A DNA stretch of 64,000 nucleotides, from positions 18,862 through 82,861 of the forward strand of contig CAZXIJ010000019.1 in the NCBI GenBank assembly GCA_964640725.1. Direction: 5' to 3'. The notes below the pieces were generated by a model that was not told where the DNA came from, did no database searches, and saw only the letters and a list, made by a program, of their open reading frames with translations. This DNA comes from CALHVX01 sp964640725 (GTDB lineage: Bacteria; Pseudomonadota; Gammaproteobacteria; Pseudomonadales; Azotimanducaceae). Positions 43,076 to 52,546 of this stretch are shown piece by piece. Positions within the stretch are counted from its first letter, which is position 1. Each line of letters starts with the position of its first letter. The position numbers and the translations under genes are program-made.

Positions 43076-43450
43076 CAGATCAACGAATTCGTTCACGTTG
43101 ATGGGCTTGTTCATGAAGCTGTTGGCGCCGTGCCGGTAGACAGCCTCAACGACCGCGGGGTCGTGATTGCCCGTCAGAGCGATGGAGTACAGATCCTGAT
43201 TCCAGCCCAGGGACTTCAAATCGGCAAGGACGGACAGGCCATCCCGGTCCGGCAGGCCCAGGTCGAGCAGCATGGCGTCCAGCGCTTTCACGCTCATTGC
43301 ACGCTGACGCCCGATCTCGGCCATCGCGCCCTCGGCCGAGGTCTCGACCAGTAGCTCACAGCGAACACGAGCCAGCGCCAACGCCTGCCGTACCAGCACC
43401 ACGTCAGCGGGGTCATCTTCGACGAGCAGGAGCCGCAACATTTTCGCCAT
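43037..43450 (-). CDS. Single-domain response regulator
   Basis: 137-residue CheY-like receiver with an acidic pocket (VEDDPAD), phospho-acceptor aspartate in MLLDLGLPD, switch threonine in ALTGNHD and lysine in FMNKPI. It is a paralogue of the receiver at 35047. There is no output domain, so it should act by protein contact, for example on a CheB-CheR protein or kinase in the island. The final 39 bases lie antisense to the end of the membrane kinase gene. ATG 43450 is the natural start. It is divergent from the large CheB-CheR-kinase gene. Confidence 0.9.
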   Translation of the reverse strand: MAKMLRLLLVEDDPADVVLVRQALALARVRCELLVETSAEGAMAEIGRQRAMSVKALDAMLLDLGLPDRDGLSVLADLKSLGWNQDLYSIALTGNHDPAVVEAVYRHGANSFMNKPINVNEFVDLLRGEGYWLSLSR

Positions 43451-43530
43451 CCCGCAATCTAGCAGGGCAGTCCAGGAAGTGGCAAACTATCCAGAGGACG
43501 GTTTTGGCGGCTGGGCGTGATTGAGCGTGC

Positions 43531-46500
43531 TTGAACGTGGTGGATGGCGTAAGCCCTGATGGGGCGGATGATTCCCGAAACCCGAATTCGATAGACAGGC
43601 CAGGGGGCGATGCTGGACAGGGCGCTGACGTCGGCCCGGTTCCCGAGCGTGCGCCTGACTCAGCAGAACCTGAAGCCAGTGCCGATGAGCCGGTCGCTGA
43701 TGTTGGCCCGGCAGCGATCGAACCCGTGGCTGAAGCTTTGGCCGATCCGGGCGACGCTGACCCGGAGGCCGCCTACGGGCTGAGCTTTGTGGTCGGCATC
43801 GGCGCCTCAGCGGGCGGGCTGGAGGCACTCAAGGCGCTGGTCAGCGCCCTGCCCAAAAGCCCTCAGGTGTCCTTCATCATCGCGCAGCACCTGTCACCGC
43901 AGCACGAGAGCCTGCTGACGGAAATCCTCAGTCGGGAAACCGATCTCAGGGTCATTCAGGGGCGAGACGGCGAACTGCTGCTTCCCAACCAGATCGTTAT
44001 CACGCCGCCAAACAACGACGTGACGGTCAGCGGCCAGCGAGTCCGGCTGTCTGCGCCGCACGTGGTACGCGGTGCCAAACCCTCCGTTGACCTGTTCTTC
44101 GAGTCTCTGAGTCGGGAGTACAGCGAGCGGGCGATAGGCGTCATACTGTCGGGTACGGGCACTGACGGCTCCCGCGGGGTTCAGGCGATCAAGGCCGCGG
44201 GCGGTTTTGTCTTTGCCCAGGAGCCGGAAACCTCTCGCTACGACGGCATGCCGCGATCGGCCATCGCGACCCGCTGCGTCGACAAGATCCTGCCGCCCAC
44301 CGGGATCGCTCGGGAGCTGACCAAGGTCACCCAGCTGCGCACCGAGCGCAGCCTCGAGGCGGTGGACGAAAAAGAGCAGCAGGTCGTGGCGATTCTTGAA
44401 GAAGTGCGGCGCGTGACTGGCGCTGATTTTCTGGAATACAAACGCAGCACGGTCCTGCGTCGGATTGAGTCGCGCATGGCGGCAACCAGCCGCTGGTCGC
44501 TGTCGGAGTATTCCGACTACATCAGCAACAACCGCGAAGAGCCGGGGCTGCTGCGACACAACATTCTGATTTCCGTCACGCAGTTCTTTCGCGACAAGGA
44601 TGCGTTTGTCAGGCTCCGGGAAGCGATTGCTGATCAGCTCAAAGAACGTCCAGGCACCAAACCGTATCGGGTCTGGGTACCGGGCTGCGCCACTGGCGAA
44701 GAGGCGTTCAGCCTGGCCATCACCCTGGATCAACTGGCACCCAAACTGAAGGTCCAGATCTTTGCCACTGACCTTGACGACTCGATCATGGACACGACGC
44801 GCAAGGCCAGCTACCCCGAGACCTCGCTGGTGGGGCTGCCAGATGACGTGGTGGAGGACTACTTCACAAATTACGGCAAGGGCTACCAGGTACGCCGGTT
44901 TATCCGCGAACGGGTGGTTTTCGCGAACCACAACCTCATCGAAGACCCATCCTTCCTGCACCTGGACCTGGTGTCCTGCCGGAACCTGCTGATCTACTTT
45001 CAGCCTGCGCTGCAGCAGCGAGTCCTGCGTATTTTCCACCAGAGCCTGACGCGCCACGGGATTCTGTTCCTGGGCAAGTCCGAGTCGATCTACGACCAGA
45101 AGCCGGCTCTGTTTCGCGAAGTCAACCGCAAGCACCGGGTGTTCCAGCGCCGCAACGAGATCAGCGGCCGGCCGGTCAGTTTGCCGAAGCAGGTCGCCCT
45201 GCTGGAGCAGCCCACCAGTTTCGAAGTGCGCAAAGAAGAAGCCCGGGCTCGCACCGTCTACCTTCGCGATACCTTGCTGGGCGCCTTTGTGCCCCCGTCG
45301 GTGCTGGTCGATTCGGAATCCCAGGTGCTCGAGAGCCAGGGCGAAGTGCGCCAGCTGCTGTCGGTCGGCGCCGGCAAGCCTGACTTCTCGCTGTTGTCGC
45401 TCGTACCCGAGGAGCTGCAGATGCAGCTTCGCGCGCAGCTGTTTCGTGCCCGGCGTGAGCAGGAACAGCAGATCGGGATTCCCATGGAATGTCAGATCGA
45501 TGGTGCTGCGATGCTGGTTCGGACCGAAGTCCGGCCCCTGGAGGACCCGAACACCGCTGAGCAGCTGTTCCTGGTGTCTTTCCAGCGCGAGGCAGGCAGT
45601 GCCAGCGAAGAGCGCCAGCCCGAAGACGGGGAAGCGATCAACCATGCGGACGGCTACGTCAAGAACCTGGAGCAGGAGCTGGAGACGCTTCGCGAGCATC
45701 TCCAGACCGTGGTCGAGGAGCTGGAGACTTCGAACGAAGAGCTGCAGTCCCTGAATGAAGAGCTGCAGTCCTCCAACGAGGAACTGCAGGCGTCGAACGA
45801 GGAGCTGCAGGCATCGAACGAGGAGCTCGAGTCTTCGAACGAAGAGATGCAGTCAACCAACGAAGAGCTCATCACGCTCAACGGCGAGCTGGAGCAGAAG
45901 TCCCGGGACCTCGAGGCTTCGCTGGACGACCTCGGAAACCTGCAGAACAGCGTGCGCTCGCCGGTCGCCACGGTGGATCAGAACATGGTTCTCCGACGCA
46001 TGAACCAGGGCATGATTGACGCCTTTGCGATGGGCGAGGACCAGATCGGGCAGCCGCTGAACATGCAGCGCTGGAACATCGGGCTCGCAGATCTGCCGCA
46101 ACGGGTGCATTTCGTCATCGCTTCCTCTGAGGCCTACGAGCGCGAGGTTCTGGTCGGCGACCGACACTACTCGCTGCGAATTTCGCCTTACCTTTCCGGC
46201 ACCAAAACCGTTGGCGCGGTGTTGATGTTCCACGACGTGACAGAACTGAAACGTACGGCCTCGGCGCTCGGGGACTACGAGCAGCAGTTCCAGGACCTGG
46301 TCAACTACTCCCGCCAGGGCATCCTCATTCACGTCGACGACAAGCCGCTGTTCGCCAACCAGGCGTTCTGCGACGTGCTGGGCTTTGCGGCGCCACAGGA
46401 GTTCGTCGACAAACGATCCTATCGGGAGCTGTTTTCGCCGGACGATTACGATGTCGTAGCAGAAGCCAGGCGCAACAAGAACGAAGAGCCGCTGCAGGTT

Positions 46501-47742
46501 CGCCTCACGACCCGCAACGGTGACCCGATCACCGCCATACTGGTCGAGCAGCCGGTCCTGTGGCAAAAGCAGCAGGCCTGGCAGGTCTCGGTCATTGACG
46601 TCAGCGACCAGGTGCGGGCCGAAGAGCATCGCCGGCAGTCCCAGCGTCTCGAGGTGCTGGGCCAGCTCACCGGCGGCGTCGCGCACGATTTCAATAACCT
46701 GCTGGCGGTCATCCAGGGCAATACGGAGTTGATACAGGGGCGCCTGTCGGACGCCGGTGACGAATGTGCCGAGTCGATCCTGCACGCCATTGCCAGAGGG
46801 CGCGACCTCACCCAGCGCCTGCTGTCCTACGCGCGCAAGCAACCGCTGACCCCTCAGGCCTTTGATCTGGGCAAACACATCTCAACCGCGGTGCCCCTGC
46901 TGACCCGAACCCTGGGCGGGCGTACGGAAGTGAATCTCGAGCTTGATGGCGAAGAAGTCTATTGCCTGGCAGACCGTGGCGAGCTGGATTCGGCGTTGCT
47001 GAACCTTCTGCTCAACGCCCGGGACGCGATGGCGGACGGCGGCAGCATCCTCGTGCGGGCCGGGTACCTGGCCCCTGAGGAACAGACGCAGACCCGGCTC
47101 GAGCTGGAGCCGGGACGCTACATTCAGGTTGAAGTCGTTGACCAGGGTCACGGCATTCCGCCAGAGATTCAGAGCCAGGTCTTCGATCCGTTTTTTACCA
47201 CCAAGGAGGCCGGGCGAGGCAGTGGCCTTGGCCTCAGCATGGTGTACGGGTTCGTCAAGCAGTCTGGGGGCGATGTCGAGATCCGCGAGTCCGGGGCTTC
47301 GGGCACCGTCGTGCGGCTGGTGTTGCCGGCGGCCGATAGCGTGCTGGAACCCGAACCGGGCGAAGGCGAGAGCGCAGGCAAGCTCGAAGGGCGAATCCTG
47401 GTCGTTGAAGACGACGAGGCGGTGCGGCGCAGCGTCGACGATACCCTGCGTGCGCAGGGCATGCTGGTGCACTCAGTGACGACAGCGGATGCAGCGCTGC
47501 TCGCGTTGAACACTCTGCACTTCGACTACCTGCTGTCAGACATTCGCCTGACGCGTTCGATCAGCGGTGTTGAACTGGTACGCCAGGTGCAGCCCCTTTA
47601 CCCGGGCCTTCGCTGTGTGCTCATGAGCGGCTTCCGCCGGGAGGATCTTGACGATCCTTTCCTGGGTCGCCTGCCGCTGCTTCGGAAACCGTTCACGGCC
47701 AAGGAACTGGTGCTGACGCTGAGCATCCAGCACCAGCAGTGA
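43531..47742 (+). CDS. CheB-CheR-PAS-histidine kinase-receiver fusion
   Basis: About 1,400 residues. After an acidic, disordered N-terminus come CheB (85-270: GASAGG, AQHLSP, SGTGTDGSRG) and CheR (285-550: SVTQFFRD, GCATGEEAFS). Next are a heptad coiled coil (730-785), two PAS domains (about 800-1030), a kinase core (H-box GGVAHDFNNLL near 1047, N-box LLNARDAM, G2 GSGLGLSMVYG) and a receiver (1289-1400: VVEDDEAV, LSDIRL, LRKPF). It is a self-contained hybrid. The start is uncertain: TTG 43531 and GTG 43537 or 43540 are all possible and no strong ribosome site is seen. The methylesterase and methyltransferase residues look intact. Confidence 0.92.
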   Translation: MNVVDGVSPDGADDSRNPNSIDRPGGDAGQGADVGPVPERAPDSAEPEASADEPVADVGPAAIEPVAEALADPGDADPEAAYGLSFVVGIGASAGGLEALKALVSALPKSPQVSFIIAQHLSPQHESLLTEILSRETDLRVIQGRDGELLLPNQIVITPPNNDVTVSGQRVRLSAPHVVRGAKPSVDLFFESLSREYSERAIGVILSGTGTDGSRGVQAIKAAGGFVFAQEPETSRYDGMPRSAIATRCVDKILPPTGIARELTKVTQLRTERSLEAVDEKEQQVVAILEEVRRVTGADFLEYKRSTVLRRIESRMAATSRWSLSEYSDYISNNREEPGLLRHNILISVTQFFRDKDAFVRLREAIADQLKERPGTKPYRVWVPGCATGEEAFSLAITLDQLAPKLKVQIFATDLDDSIMDTTRKASYPETSLVGLPDDVVEDYFTNYGKGYQVRRFIRERVVFANHNLIEDPSFLHLDLVSCRNLLIYFQPALQQRVLRIFHQSLTRHGILFLGKSESIYDQKPALFREVNRKHRVFQRRNEISGRPVSLPKQVALLEQPTSFEVRKEEARARTVYLRDTLLGAFVPPSVLVDSESQVLESQGEVRQLLSVGAGKPDFSLLSLVPEELQMQLRAQLFRARREQEQQIGIPMECQIDGAAMLVRTEVRPLEDPNTAEQLFLVSFQREAGSASEERQPEDGEAINHADGYVKNLEQELETLREHLQTVVEELETSNEELQSLNEELQSSNEELQASNEELQASNEELESSNEEMQSTNEELITLNGELEQKSRDLEASLDDLGNLQNSVRSPVATVDQNMVLRRMNQGMIDAFAMGEDQIGQPLNMQRWNIGLADLPQRVHFVIASSEAYEREVLVGDRHYSLRISPYLSGTKTVGAVLMFHDVTELKRTASALGDYEQQFQDLVNYSRQGILIHVDDKPLFANQAFCDVLGFAAPQEFVDKRSYRELFSPDDYDVVAEARRNKNEEPLQVRLTTRNGDPITAILVEQPVLWQKQQAWQVSVIDVSDQVRAEEHRRQSQRLEVLGQLTGGVAHDFNNLLAVIQGNTELIQGRLSDAGDECAESILHAIARGRDLTQRLLSYARKQPLTPQAFDLGKHISTAVPLLTRTLGGRTEVNLELDGEEVYCLADRGELDSALLNLLLNARDAMADGGSILVRAGYLAPEEQTQTRLELEPGRYIQVEVVDQGHGIPPEIQSQVFDPFFTTKEAGRGSGLGLSMVYGFVKQSGGDVEIRESGASGTVVRLVLPAADSVLEPEPGEGESAGKLEGRILVVEDDEAVRRSVDDTLRAQGMLVHSVTTADAALLALNTLHFDYLLSDIRLTRSISGVELVRQVQPLYPGLRCVLMSGFRREDLDDPFLGRLPLLRKPFTAKELVLTLSIQHQQ
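45718..45885 (+). repeat. 21-base coding repeat (NEELQS heptads)
   Basis: Eight 21-base units encode E-L-Q-x-S-N-E heptads, part of the signalling coiled coil of the large fusion gene. The DNA units are similar enough to each other and to those at 36353 to allow slippage or recombination. Confidence 0.8.
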
Positions 47743-47754
47743 CGAAACCTTGAC

Positions 47755-47811
47755 TCCGCCCGACCGCCTGAGCGACCGGGAAGCGGCGGCGCTGTAGCCG
47801 GGCGGATTTTT
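47755..47811 (+). terminator. Intrinsic terminator with T-run
   Basis: TCCGCCCG (47755-47762) pairs with CGGGCGGA (47799-47806), with further pairing inside (CCGCC with GGCGG), and five T follow at once. This is the clearest intrinsic terminator in the window, and it separates the CheB-CheR-kinase gene from the GGDEF-EAL gene. Confidence 0.65.
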
Positions 47812-47872
47812 CCCCTTGCAAAGCTGACCAGCTGTCTATGCTTACCCTGTTCAGTTCAGGGAATTCGCCCAC

Positions 47873-49618
47873 GTGTCAGAGGCTGTCGCTCTCGCTCCGG
47901 AATCGGCCGGCTGCATCGTTCATCTCGGCAAGAGCCGGACGGAACCCGGGATCTATCAGGATGCACTGTTCAGCGCCGCCCTGGATACCCAGCTCGGAAC
48001 TCACCCGATCGGCCAGCTGGGCTGGGATGACGACTGGGGCTTGTTCGCCCCCGACCAGGCCGTGCTGGTATTGATCGATCTGTCCTCTCTGGAGGCGCCC
48101 CTGGAGGAGGTTTTTAAGCGGGTTCGAAGCCAGTTTGAGGAGGCCGCATTGCTGGTCTGCGATCCTGACGGGCAACAGACTTCCGCGGCGCTCAGCCTGG
48201 GGGCCAGCGATGTGGTGGTCACGCCAAGCCCGGAGGCCTTGCGCCGGCGGATCGAAAGCGCCATGGACCATCATCGTCGAGCGGTCGTTCACCTGCGAGA
48301 GCGCGATGCACTGCGCTCTGAGCTCGTCGCGCTGTCGGACCGGGTGGCTCGCGATGCCCTGACAGGTCTGTATACGCGTTCAGCCTTTCTGTCCGAAGTC
48401 GACCGGGCGCTGGCCCGGGCGCGGCGCCAGAACACGATGTTGGCGGTGATCTATTTCGATCTGGATGGTTTCAAGGCGGTCAACGACGATCACGGGCACG
48501 AGGTCGGCGACCATGTGCTCCGCTGGTTTGCCGAGTCGCTGTACGAGCAGTTTCGCTCGGAGGACTGTCTGGGACGCATGGGCGGCGACGAGTTCGTGCT
48601 TCTCATTGAGGGCGTTACGAACCCGGTGCATGCCTATGCCAGCGCCAAAAAGATTCGCGATCTCTTCATCCATGACGTCGTGATCGACGAACAGCCGCTG
48701 GATCTGGATGCGAGCGTCGGTATCTCGATGTTTCCCAAGAGCACCGACAGCCAGGCGCTGATCAGCCACGCTGACGTGGCCATGTACGCGGCGAAGAAAA
48801 GGCCGGAAGAGGGCAAGATACGTTTTTTCGACGCCCGGCTGGAAGCGCAGCTCATCGCTCGGGAAGGATGCCGCCTGCGGCTGGAAACCAAGCTGAACCG
48901 GGGCATTTGCAGCCTCGCGCTGCAGCCGGTCTTTGACTACCACCGCTCAGAGCTGAACGCGGTGGAAGCGCTGTTCCGATGGCCCTACAGCGAAACCACC
49001 CAGGAGGTTGTGGAGTTTGCTGAGCGCCACGGAATCTCCCAGAAGCTCGACCTGCTGATGCTCGAGCACTCGATTACCGCCTTTCTCGATCTGCGCGCCC
49101 GGGCGCCGAACTTCAAGCGCCTGCACGTCAACGCATCGGTGCTCAGCCTTGATCGCCGCTACATCGAGCAGGTGACGCACCTGATGCGGGCGCACTCCCT
49201 GAGCGCTGGCCAGCTTTGCATTGAGGTGACCGAGACGGCGCTGACCCAGGACTACGAGCAGCTGGCCACCGATCTGCGGCGCCTGCGGCTGGTGGGCGTG
49301 GAGCTGGCTCTGGACGATTTCGGCACCGGCTACGCCTCGCTGCGCTATCTGCGAGACCTGTCCTTTGGCTCCATGAAGCTGGACCGCGAACTGGTGTCGA
49401 TGATCGGTCAGGACCACAAAAGCCGGGCGCTGTGTCAGGCAAGTATCGACATGGCCCGGTCTCTTGATATCACGGTCACCGGCGAAGGCGTCGAAAACTC
49501 TGACCAGTTCGGGCTGCTGCGCGAAATGGGCTGCGACTACGCACAGGGTTACTACCTCGCCAAGCCGTCGTCAGTCGAGGCTATCGCCGCCGCGGGGCCG
49601 CTGGAGTTCGTCTACTGA
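47873..49618 (+). CDS. GGDEF-EAL cyclic-di-GMP enzyme
   Basis: 581 residues. The N-terminal 130 resemble a degenerate receiver (LVLIDLSSL, GASDVVVTP) that has lost its phosphorylation aspartate cluster. The diguanylate cyclase domain follows (DALTGLYTR; intact GGDEF near 237). The phosphodiesterase domain has VEALFRW, LHVNAS, EVTET, DDFGTGYASL and EGVE, so catalytic residues appear present. The product would make or break cyclic di-GMP and is a likely output of the island. It starts at GTG 47873 with AGGGA upstream. A TTGCAA...TATGCT promoter-like pair lies in the spacer, with a short 15-base gap. Confidence 0.93.
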   Translation: MSEAVALAPESAGCIVHLGKSRTEPGIYQDALFSAALDTQLGTHPIGQLGWDDDWGLFAPDQAVLVLIDLSSLEAPLEEVFKRVRSQFEEAALLVCDPDGQQTSAALSLGASDVVVTPSPEALRRRIESAMDHHRRAVVHLRERDALRSELVALSDRVARDALTGLYTRSAFLSEVDRALARARRQNTMLAVIYFDLDGFKAVNDDHGHEVGDHVLRWFAESLYEQFRSEDCLGRMGGDEFVLLIEGVTNPVHAYASAKKIRDLFIHDVVIDEQPLDLDASVGISMFPKSTDSQALISHADVAMYAAKKRPEEGKIRFFDARLEAQLIAREGCRLRLETKLNRGICSLALQPVFDYHRSELNAVEALFRWPYSETTQEVVEFAERHGISQKLDLLMLEHSITAFLDLRARAPNFKRLHVNASVLSLDRRYIEQVTHLMRAHSLSAGQLCIEVTETALTQDYEQLATDLRRLRLVGVELALDDFGTGYASLRYLRDLSFGSMKLDRELVSMIGQDHKSRALCQASIDMARSLDITVTGEGVENSDQFGLLREMGCDYAQGYYLAKPSSVEAIAAAGPLEFVY

Positions 49619-49650
49619 GGTGACTATGCTGCCCTGAACAGGGGGCAGCG

Positions 49651-51138
49651 ATGGCAGAAGCGGAGTCGGGCAGGCAGGGGCCGCTGCCTGCTGCAACGAA
49701 ATTCGGCTATGCGGTGGGCGGCGCTGCGGAAGGGTCGGCGAACTGGGCGTTCAGCGGCTTTAGCTTCATCATCTACACCATCGGCTTCGGCTTGCCGGGC
49801 ACTCTGGCCGGGCTCGCTGTTTCCCTGTCCATTGTCTTCGATGCGGTCTCTGACCCGCTCATCGGCTATCTCTCTGACCACCATCGCAGCCGGCTCGGGC
49901 GCCGGCACCCGTTCATCTACCTCTCGGCCCTGCCTTTGGGCGCGTCGCTGCTGTTTATGTATTTGCCGCCGGCGGCGCTGCTGGATCACAGCGGCGCGAC
50001 GATCTCGCTGCTTGGCTACAGCGCTACGGGTTCCCAGTGGCTGCTGGCGCTCTGGCTGTTCGGCTGCGCGAGCGTGTTCAAGCTGTTTTACACCTGCTAC
50101 CACCTGCCGCACCTGGCGCTGGGGTCGGAGCTGACCGGAGACTATCTTGAGCGCACGAGAATCTTCCGGCTCAACACGCTGTTCAGCTTCGGTGGCGGAG
50201 CGGTGCTGGCCTGGTGCTTCTACAACCTGTTCTATCCCGGCGGCCCGGAGCTGGGCATGAGCACCATCGGTTTCGGAGGCAGTGTTGGGCTGTTCGCCGT
50301 GGTGGTCATTACCCTGTGCGGCTGGCTCACGCGCAAGCGGATTCCCTTCCTGCCACAACCGCCGCCGGGCGACCAGCGCTTTAGCTGGCGCAGCTTCAAA
50401 ACCGATGCGCTGTCTGTCTTCCGAAGCCACAACTACCGGATGCTGTTCTTCGGCCTGCTGTGCCTGTCCCCCATGATCGGTGTGCGGGAAACCCTGAATG
50501 CCAATATGGGCCTGTACTACTGGGAGCTGCCCCCGAGGTTGCTGGGCTATCTGCCGCTCGTGTCCCTGTGTTCCTACTTCGTGTTCATGGCACTGGTGGT
50601 TTTTCTAAACGCCCGCCTGGACAAGGGCGGCACCATGCGGCTGGCGGTGTTCCTGGCCATGCTCGCCGCTTCGGTGCCCGTGACCTTGCGTTCCTTCGGC
50701 GTCTTGCCTGACAACGGCAGCCCCTGGATCGTGTTCATCCTCGGGGCTTCCGTGTTCTGTTACTACGGCGGCCTCGCCGCGCTGACGACCACTGTGTACT
50801 CGGCGATTGGCGATGTGGTCGACGAAGACGAGCTGACCACCGGCGAGCGTCACGAGGGCAGCTTCTACGCCGTGCGGACGTTTTTCGCGAAGCTGTCCAA
50901 CGCGCTCGGCCACCTGATCGCAGGAATCGCCATTGACGTGATCGGGTTCCCGGCCGGGGCCGTGATCGGCGAGGTCGACGCGAACGTGATTTTCAAGCTG
51001 GGGCTGGTTGACGGCGTGCTGGCCGTATTGCCCGTGCTGGGCGCCGTGTACTTTTACGGCCGCTATCAGATCGATCGTCAGCGCCACCAGGAGATTCGCG
51101 CTGCCCTTGAGCAGAAGGCCGTAGCGCGCGCGCCCTAG
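49651..51138 (+). CDS. GPH-family (MFS_2) sugar/cation symporter-like transporter
   Basis: 495-residue inner-membrane transporter of the glycoside-pentoside-hexuronide:cation symporter type. Typical segments are FGYAVGGAAEGSANW at the N-terminus, VFDAVSDPLIGYLSD in helix 2, and SRLGRRHPFIYLS after it; about twelve hydrophobic helices are visible. In catabolic clusters these carriers often move non-sugar substrates. A strong site (AGGGGGCAGCG) precedes ATG 49651. It begins 32 bases after the GGDEF-EAL gene. The stop shares a CTAG with the convergent rhomboid gene. Confidence 0.9.
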   Translation: MAEAESGRQGPLPAATKFGYAVGGAAEGSANWAFSGFSFIIYTIGFGLPGTLAGLAVSLSIVFDAVSDPLIGYLSDHHRSRLGRRHPFIYLSALPLGASLLFMYLPPAALLDHSGATISLLGYSATGSQWLLALWLFGCASVFKLFYTCYHLPHLALGSELTGDYLERTRIFRLNTLFSFGGGAVLAWCFYNLFYPGGPELGMSTIGFGGSVGLFAVVVITLCGWLTRKRIPFLPQPPPGDQRFSWRSFKTDALSVFRSHNYRMLFFGLLCLSPMIGVRETLNANMGLYYWELPPRLLGYLPLVSLCSYFVFMALVVFLNARLDKGGTMRLAVFLAMLAASVPVTLRSFGVLPDNGSPWIVFILGASVFCYYGGLAALTTTVYSAIGDVVDEDELTTGERHEGSFYAVRTFFAKLSNALGHLIAGIAIDVIGFPAGAVIGEVDANVIFKLGLVDGVLAVLPVLGAVYFYGRYQIDRQRHQEIRAALEQKAVARAP

Positions 51139-52022
51139 CTGCTTCGCAGGGCCAGCTGCCAGGCGATGACGATGGCGCCAACGGCGGTCGCGCCGGCAGC
51201 CCACTGATAGGTGGCTGCCAGGAACCGTAGGGGCAGCGCGCTGATCGCAATTCCCAGGGCCGCGCCGCAGACTAGGCCACACAGGTGCGCGAGCACGTCC
51301 GTGCGCAGACCACCGGTTCCGGTAAAGGCGAACAGCGCGAAGGCTGCGAACAGCGGCGCGACAGCTCGGCGCCAGCTGTGATGGTGGTAATAGCCCGCGC
51401 GCCAGACCACGGTGCCCAGGAGCCCAAGGGCGCCGAACACGGCGGTCGATGCGCCGATGGACTGGAACTCTGACGCCCGCAGCGCCGCGTTCATGAGGTT
51501 GCCGCCCGTGCCCGCCAGAAGAATCGCGAGCCAGGCGATGCCGGAACCCAGCTGCCGGGCCAGCAAGGTGCCGAACAGCGCGCCGAAGGCGCTGTTGCTG
51601 GCGATATGGGCCAGGTCTGCGTGCAGGGTCAGAGCGGTGAGCGCCCGCCAGTACTCGCCTGCCAGGGTCGCGCCGGCCTGCAGGGCGCCAGCGCTGCGAA
51701 AGTCGAACACCGTGCGGCCTTCGAACCAGGGCAGGGCCCAGATTGCCAGCAGATAGCCAAGAGCGCCGAGGGTCCCGCTATCGATGGCCTGCCGCGATGC
51801 CCTGCGGTCGGCCACGCGGCCCTTCTCTCGCCAGTAACCCTCCAGTTCCTGCCGGGCCTGCGCAGCGTTGGCCGACGGCACCCACAGGCTCCAGTGCCCT
51901 TGTTCCTGAAGCTGTTCGTGCGGGATGCCCAGAGCGAGCAGCACGAAGGCGGCATCGGCACAGGCCCGGGCCGAGCGGTGCTCGAAGACCGCGATCCAGG
52001 GCTCGCTTGCCTCTTCCGTCAC
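51135..52022 (-). CDS. Rhomboid-family intramembrane serine protease, GlpG-like
   Basis: 295 residues from GTG 52022, which has AGAGG upstream; an earlier TTG at 52064 is less likely. The first 65 residues form a small soluble domain (AVFEHRSARACADAAF, LWVPSANAAQARQELEGYW) resembling the cytoplasmic domain of GlpG. Six hydrophobic segments follow. The catalytic dyad is serine 192 in IGASTAVFG and histidine 246 in VLAHLCG, with HADLAHIASN in the expected loop. It would cleave membrane proteins within the bilayer. It is convergent with the GPH gene and divergent from the MaoC gene, overlapping neither start. Confidence 0.88.
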   Translation of the reverse strand: MTEEASEPWIAVFEHRSARACADAAFVLLALGIPHEQLQEQGHWSLWVPSANAAQARQELEGYWREKGRVADRRASRQAIDSGTLGALGYLLAIWALPWFEGRTVFDFRSAGALQAGATLAGEYWRALTALTLHADLAHIASNSAFGALFGTLLARQLGSGIAWLAILLAGTGGNLMNAALRASEFQSIGASTAVFGALGLLGTVVWRAGYYHHHSWRRAVAPLFAAFALFAFTGTGGLRTDVLAHLCGLVCGAALGIAISALPLRFLAATYQWAAGATAVGAIVIAWQLALRSS

Positions 52023-52066
52023 CGCAGGCAACCTCTTAGCATGGCGAAAACTTCGGGAAGCCAACT

Positions 52067-52546
52067 ATGGACCGTACACCGCCGCGCCCGCATACCGGCC
52101 GCTGGTTCGAGGAACTGACGCCCGGGCTGGTCATCCAGCACGCGATTCGCCGGACCCTGACTGAAACAGACAATGTGCTGTTCACCACCATGAGCATGAA
52201 CCCGGCCGCGCTGCATCTGGATCATGCCTACGCCGAGCAGGAAACGGAGTTCGGCAAGCCGCTGATCAACTCCATGCTGACCCTGGCGGTCGTGGTGGGC
52301 ATCAGCGTGCACGAGACCACCCATGGCACGACCGTGGCGAATCTCGGCTTCGCCGAGACGGTGTTCCCGAACCCGATGTTCCAGGGCGATACGCTGCGGG
52401 TCGAGAGCGAAGTGCAGGCTCAGCGCCGATCGAAGAGCCGGCCGAGCCAGGGCGTCGTCACCTTCGAGCATCGCGGCTTCAACCAGCACGACCAGCTGAC
52501 CTGCCGGGCCGTTCGCAATGCCTTAATGCACTGCCGGCCAAGCTAG
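52067..52546 (+). CDS. MaoC-family dehydratase
   Basis: 159-residue hot-dog-fold enoyl-CoA hydratase-like protein. GRWFEELTPGLVIQHAIRRTLTETDNVLF, seen as FEELTPG and TLTETDNVLF, is followed by NPAALHLDHAYA with the aspartate and histidine of the MaoC hydratase motif, then ANLGF and FQGDTLRVE. It most resembles the mesaconyl/itaconyl-CoA hydratase-like group, which add water to short branched enoyl-CoAs. It could serve the acyl-CoA dehydrogenases in the window. Its ATG lies 44 bases from the rhomboid start on the other strand. The stop shares CTAG with the next, convergent gene. Confidence 0.9.
   Translation: MDRTPPRPHTGRWFEELTPGLVIQHAIRRTLTETDNVLFTTMSMNPAALHLDHAYAEQETEFGKPLINSMLTLAVVVGISVHETTHGTTVANLGFAETVFPNPMFQGDTLRVESEVQAQRRSKSRPSQGVVTFEHRGFNQHDQLTCRAVRNALMHCRPS

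Noticed and set aside
43894..45699. 601-residue minus-strand open frame
   Set aside because: Antisense shadow of the CheB-CheR-kinase gene with no recognisable domain.
45718..45885. Regular repeats as a possible CRISPR array
   Set aside because: Units are contiguous with no spacers and encode coiled-coil heptads in frame.
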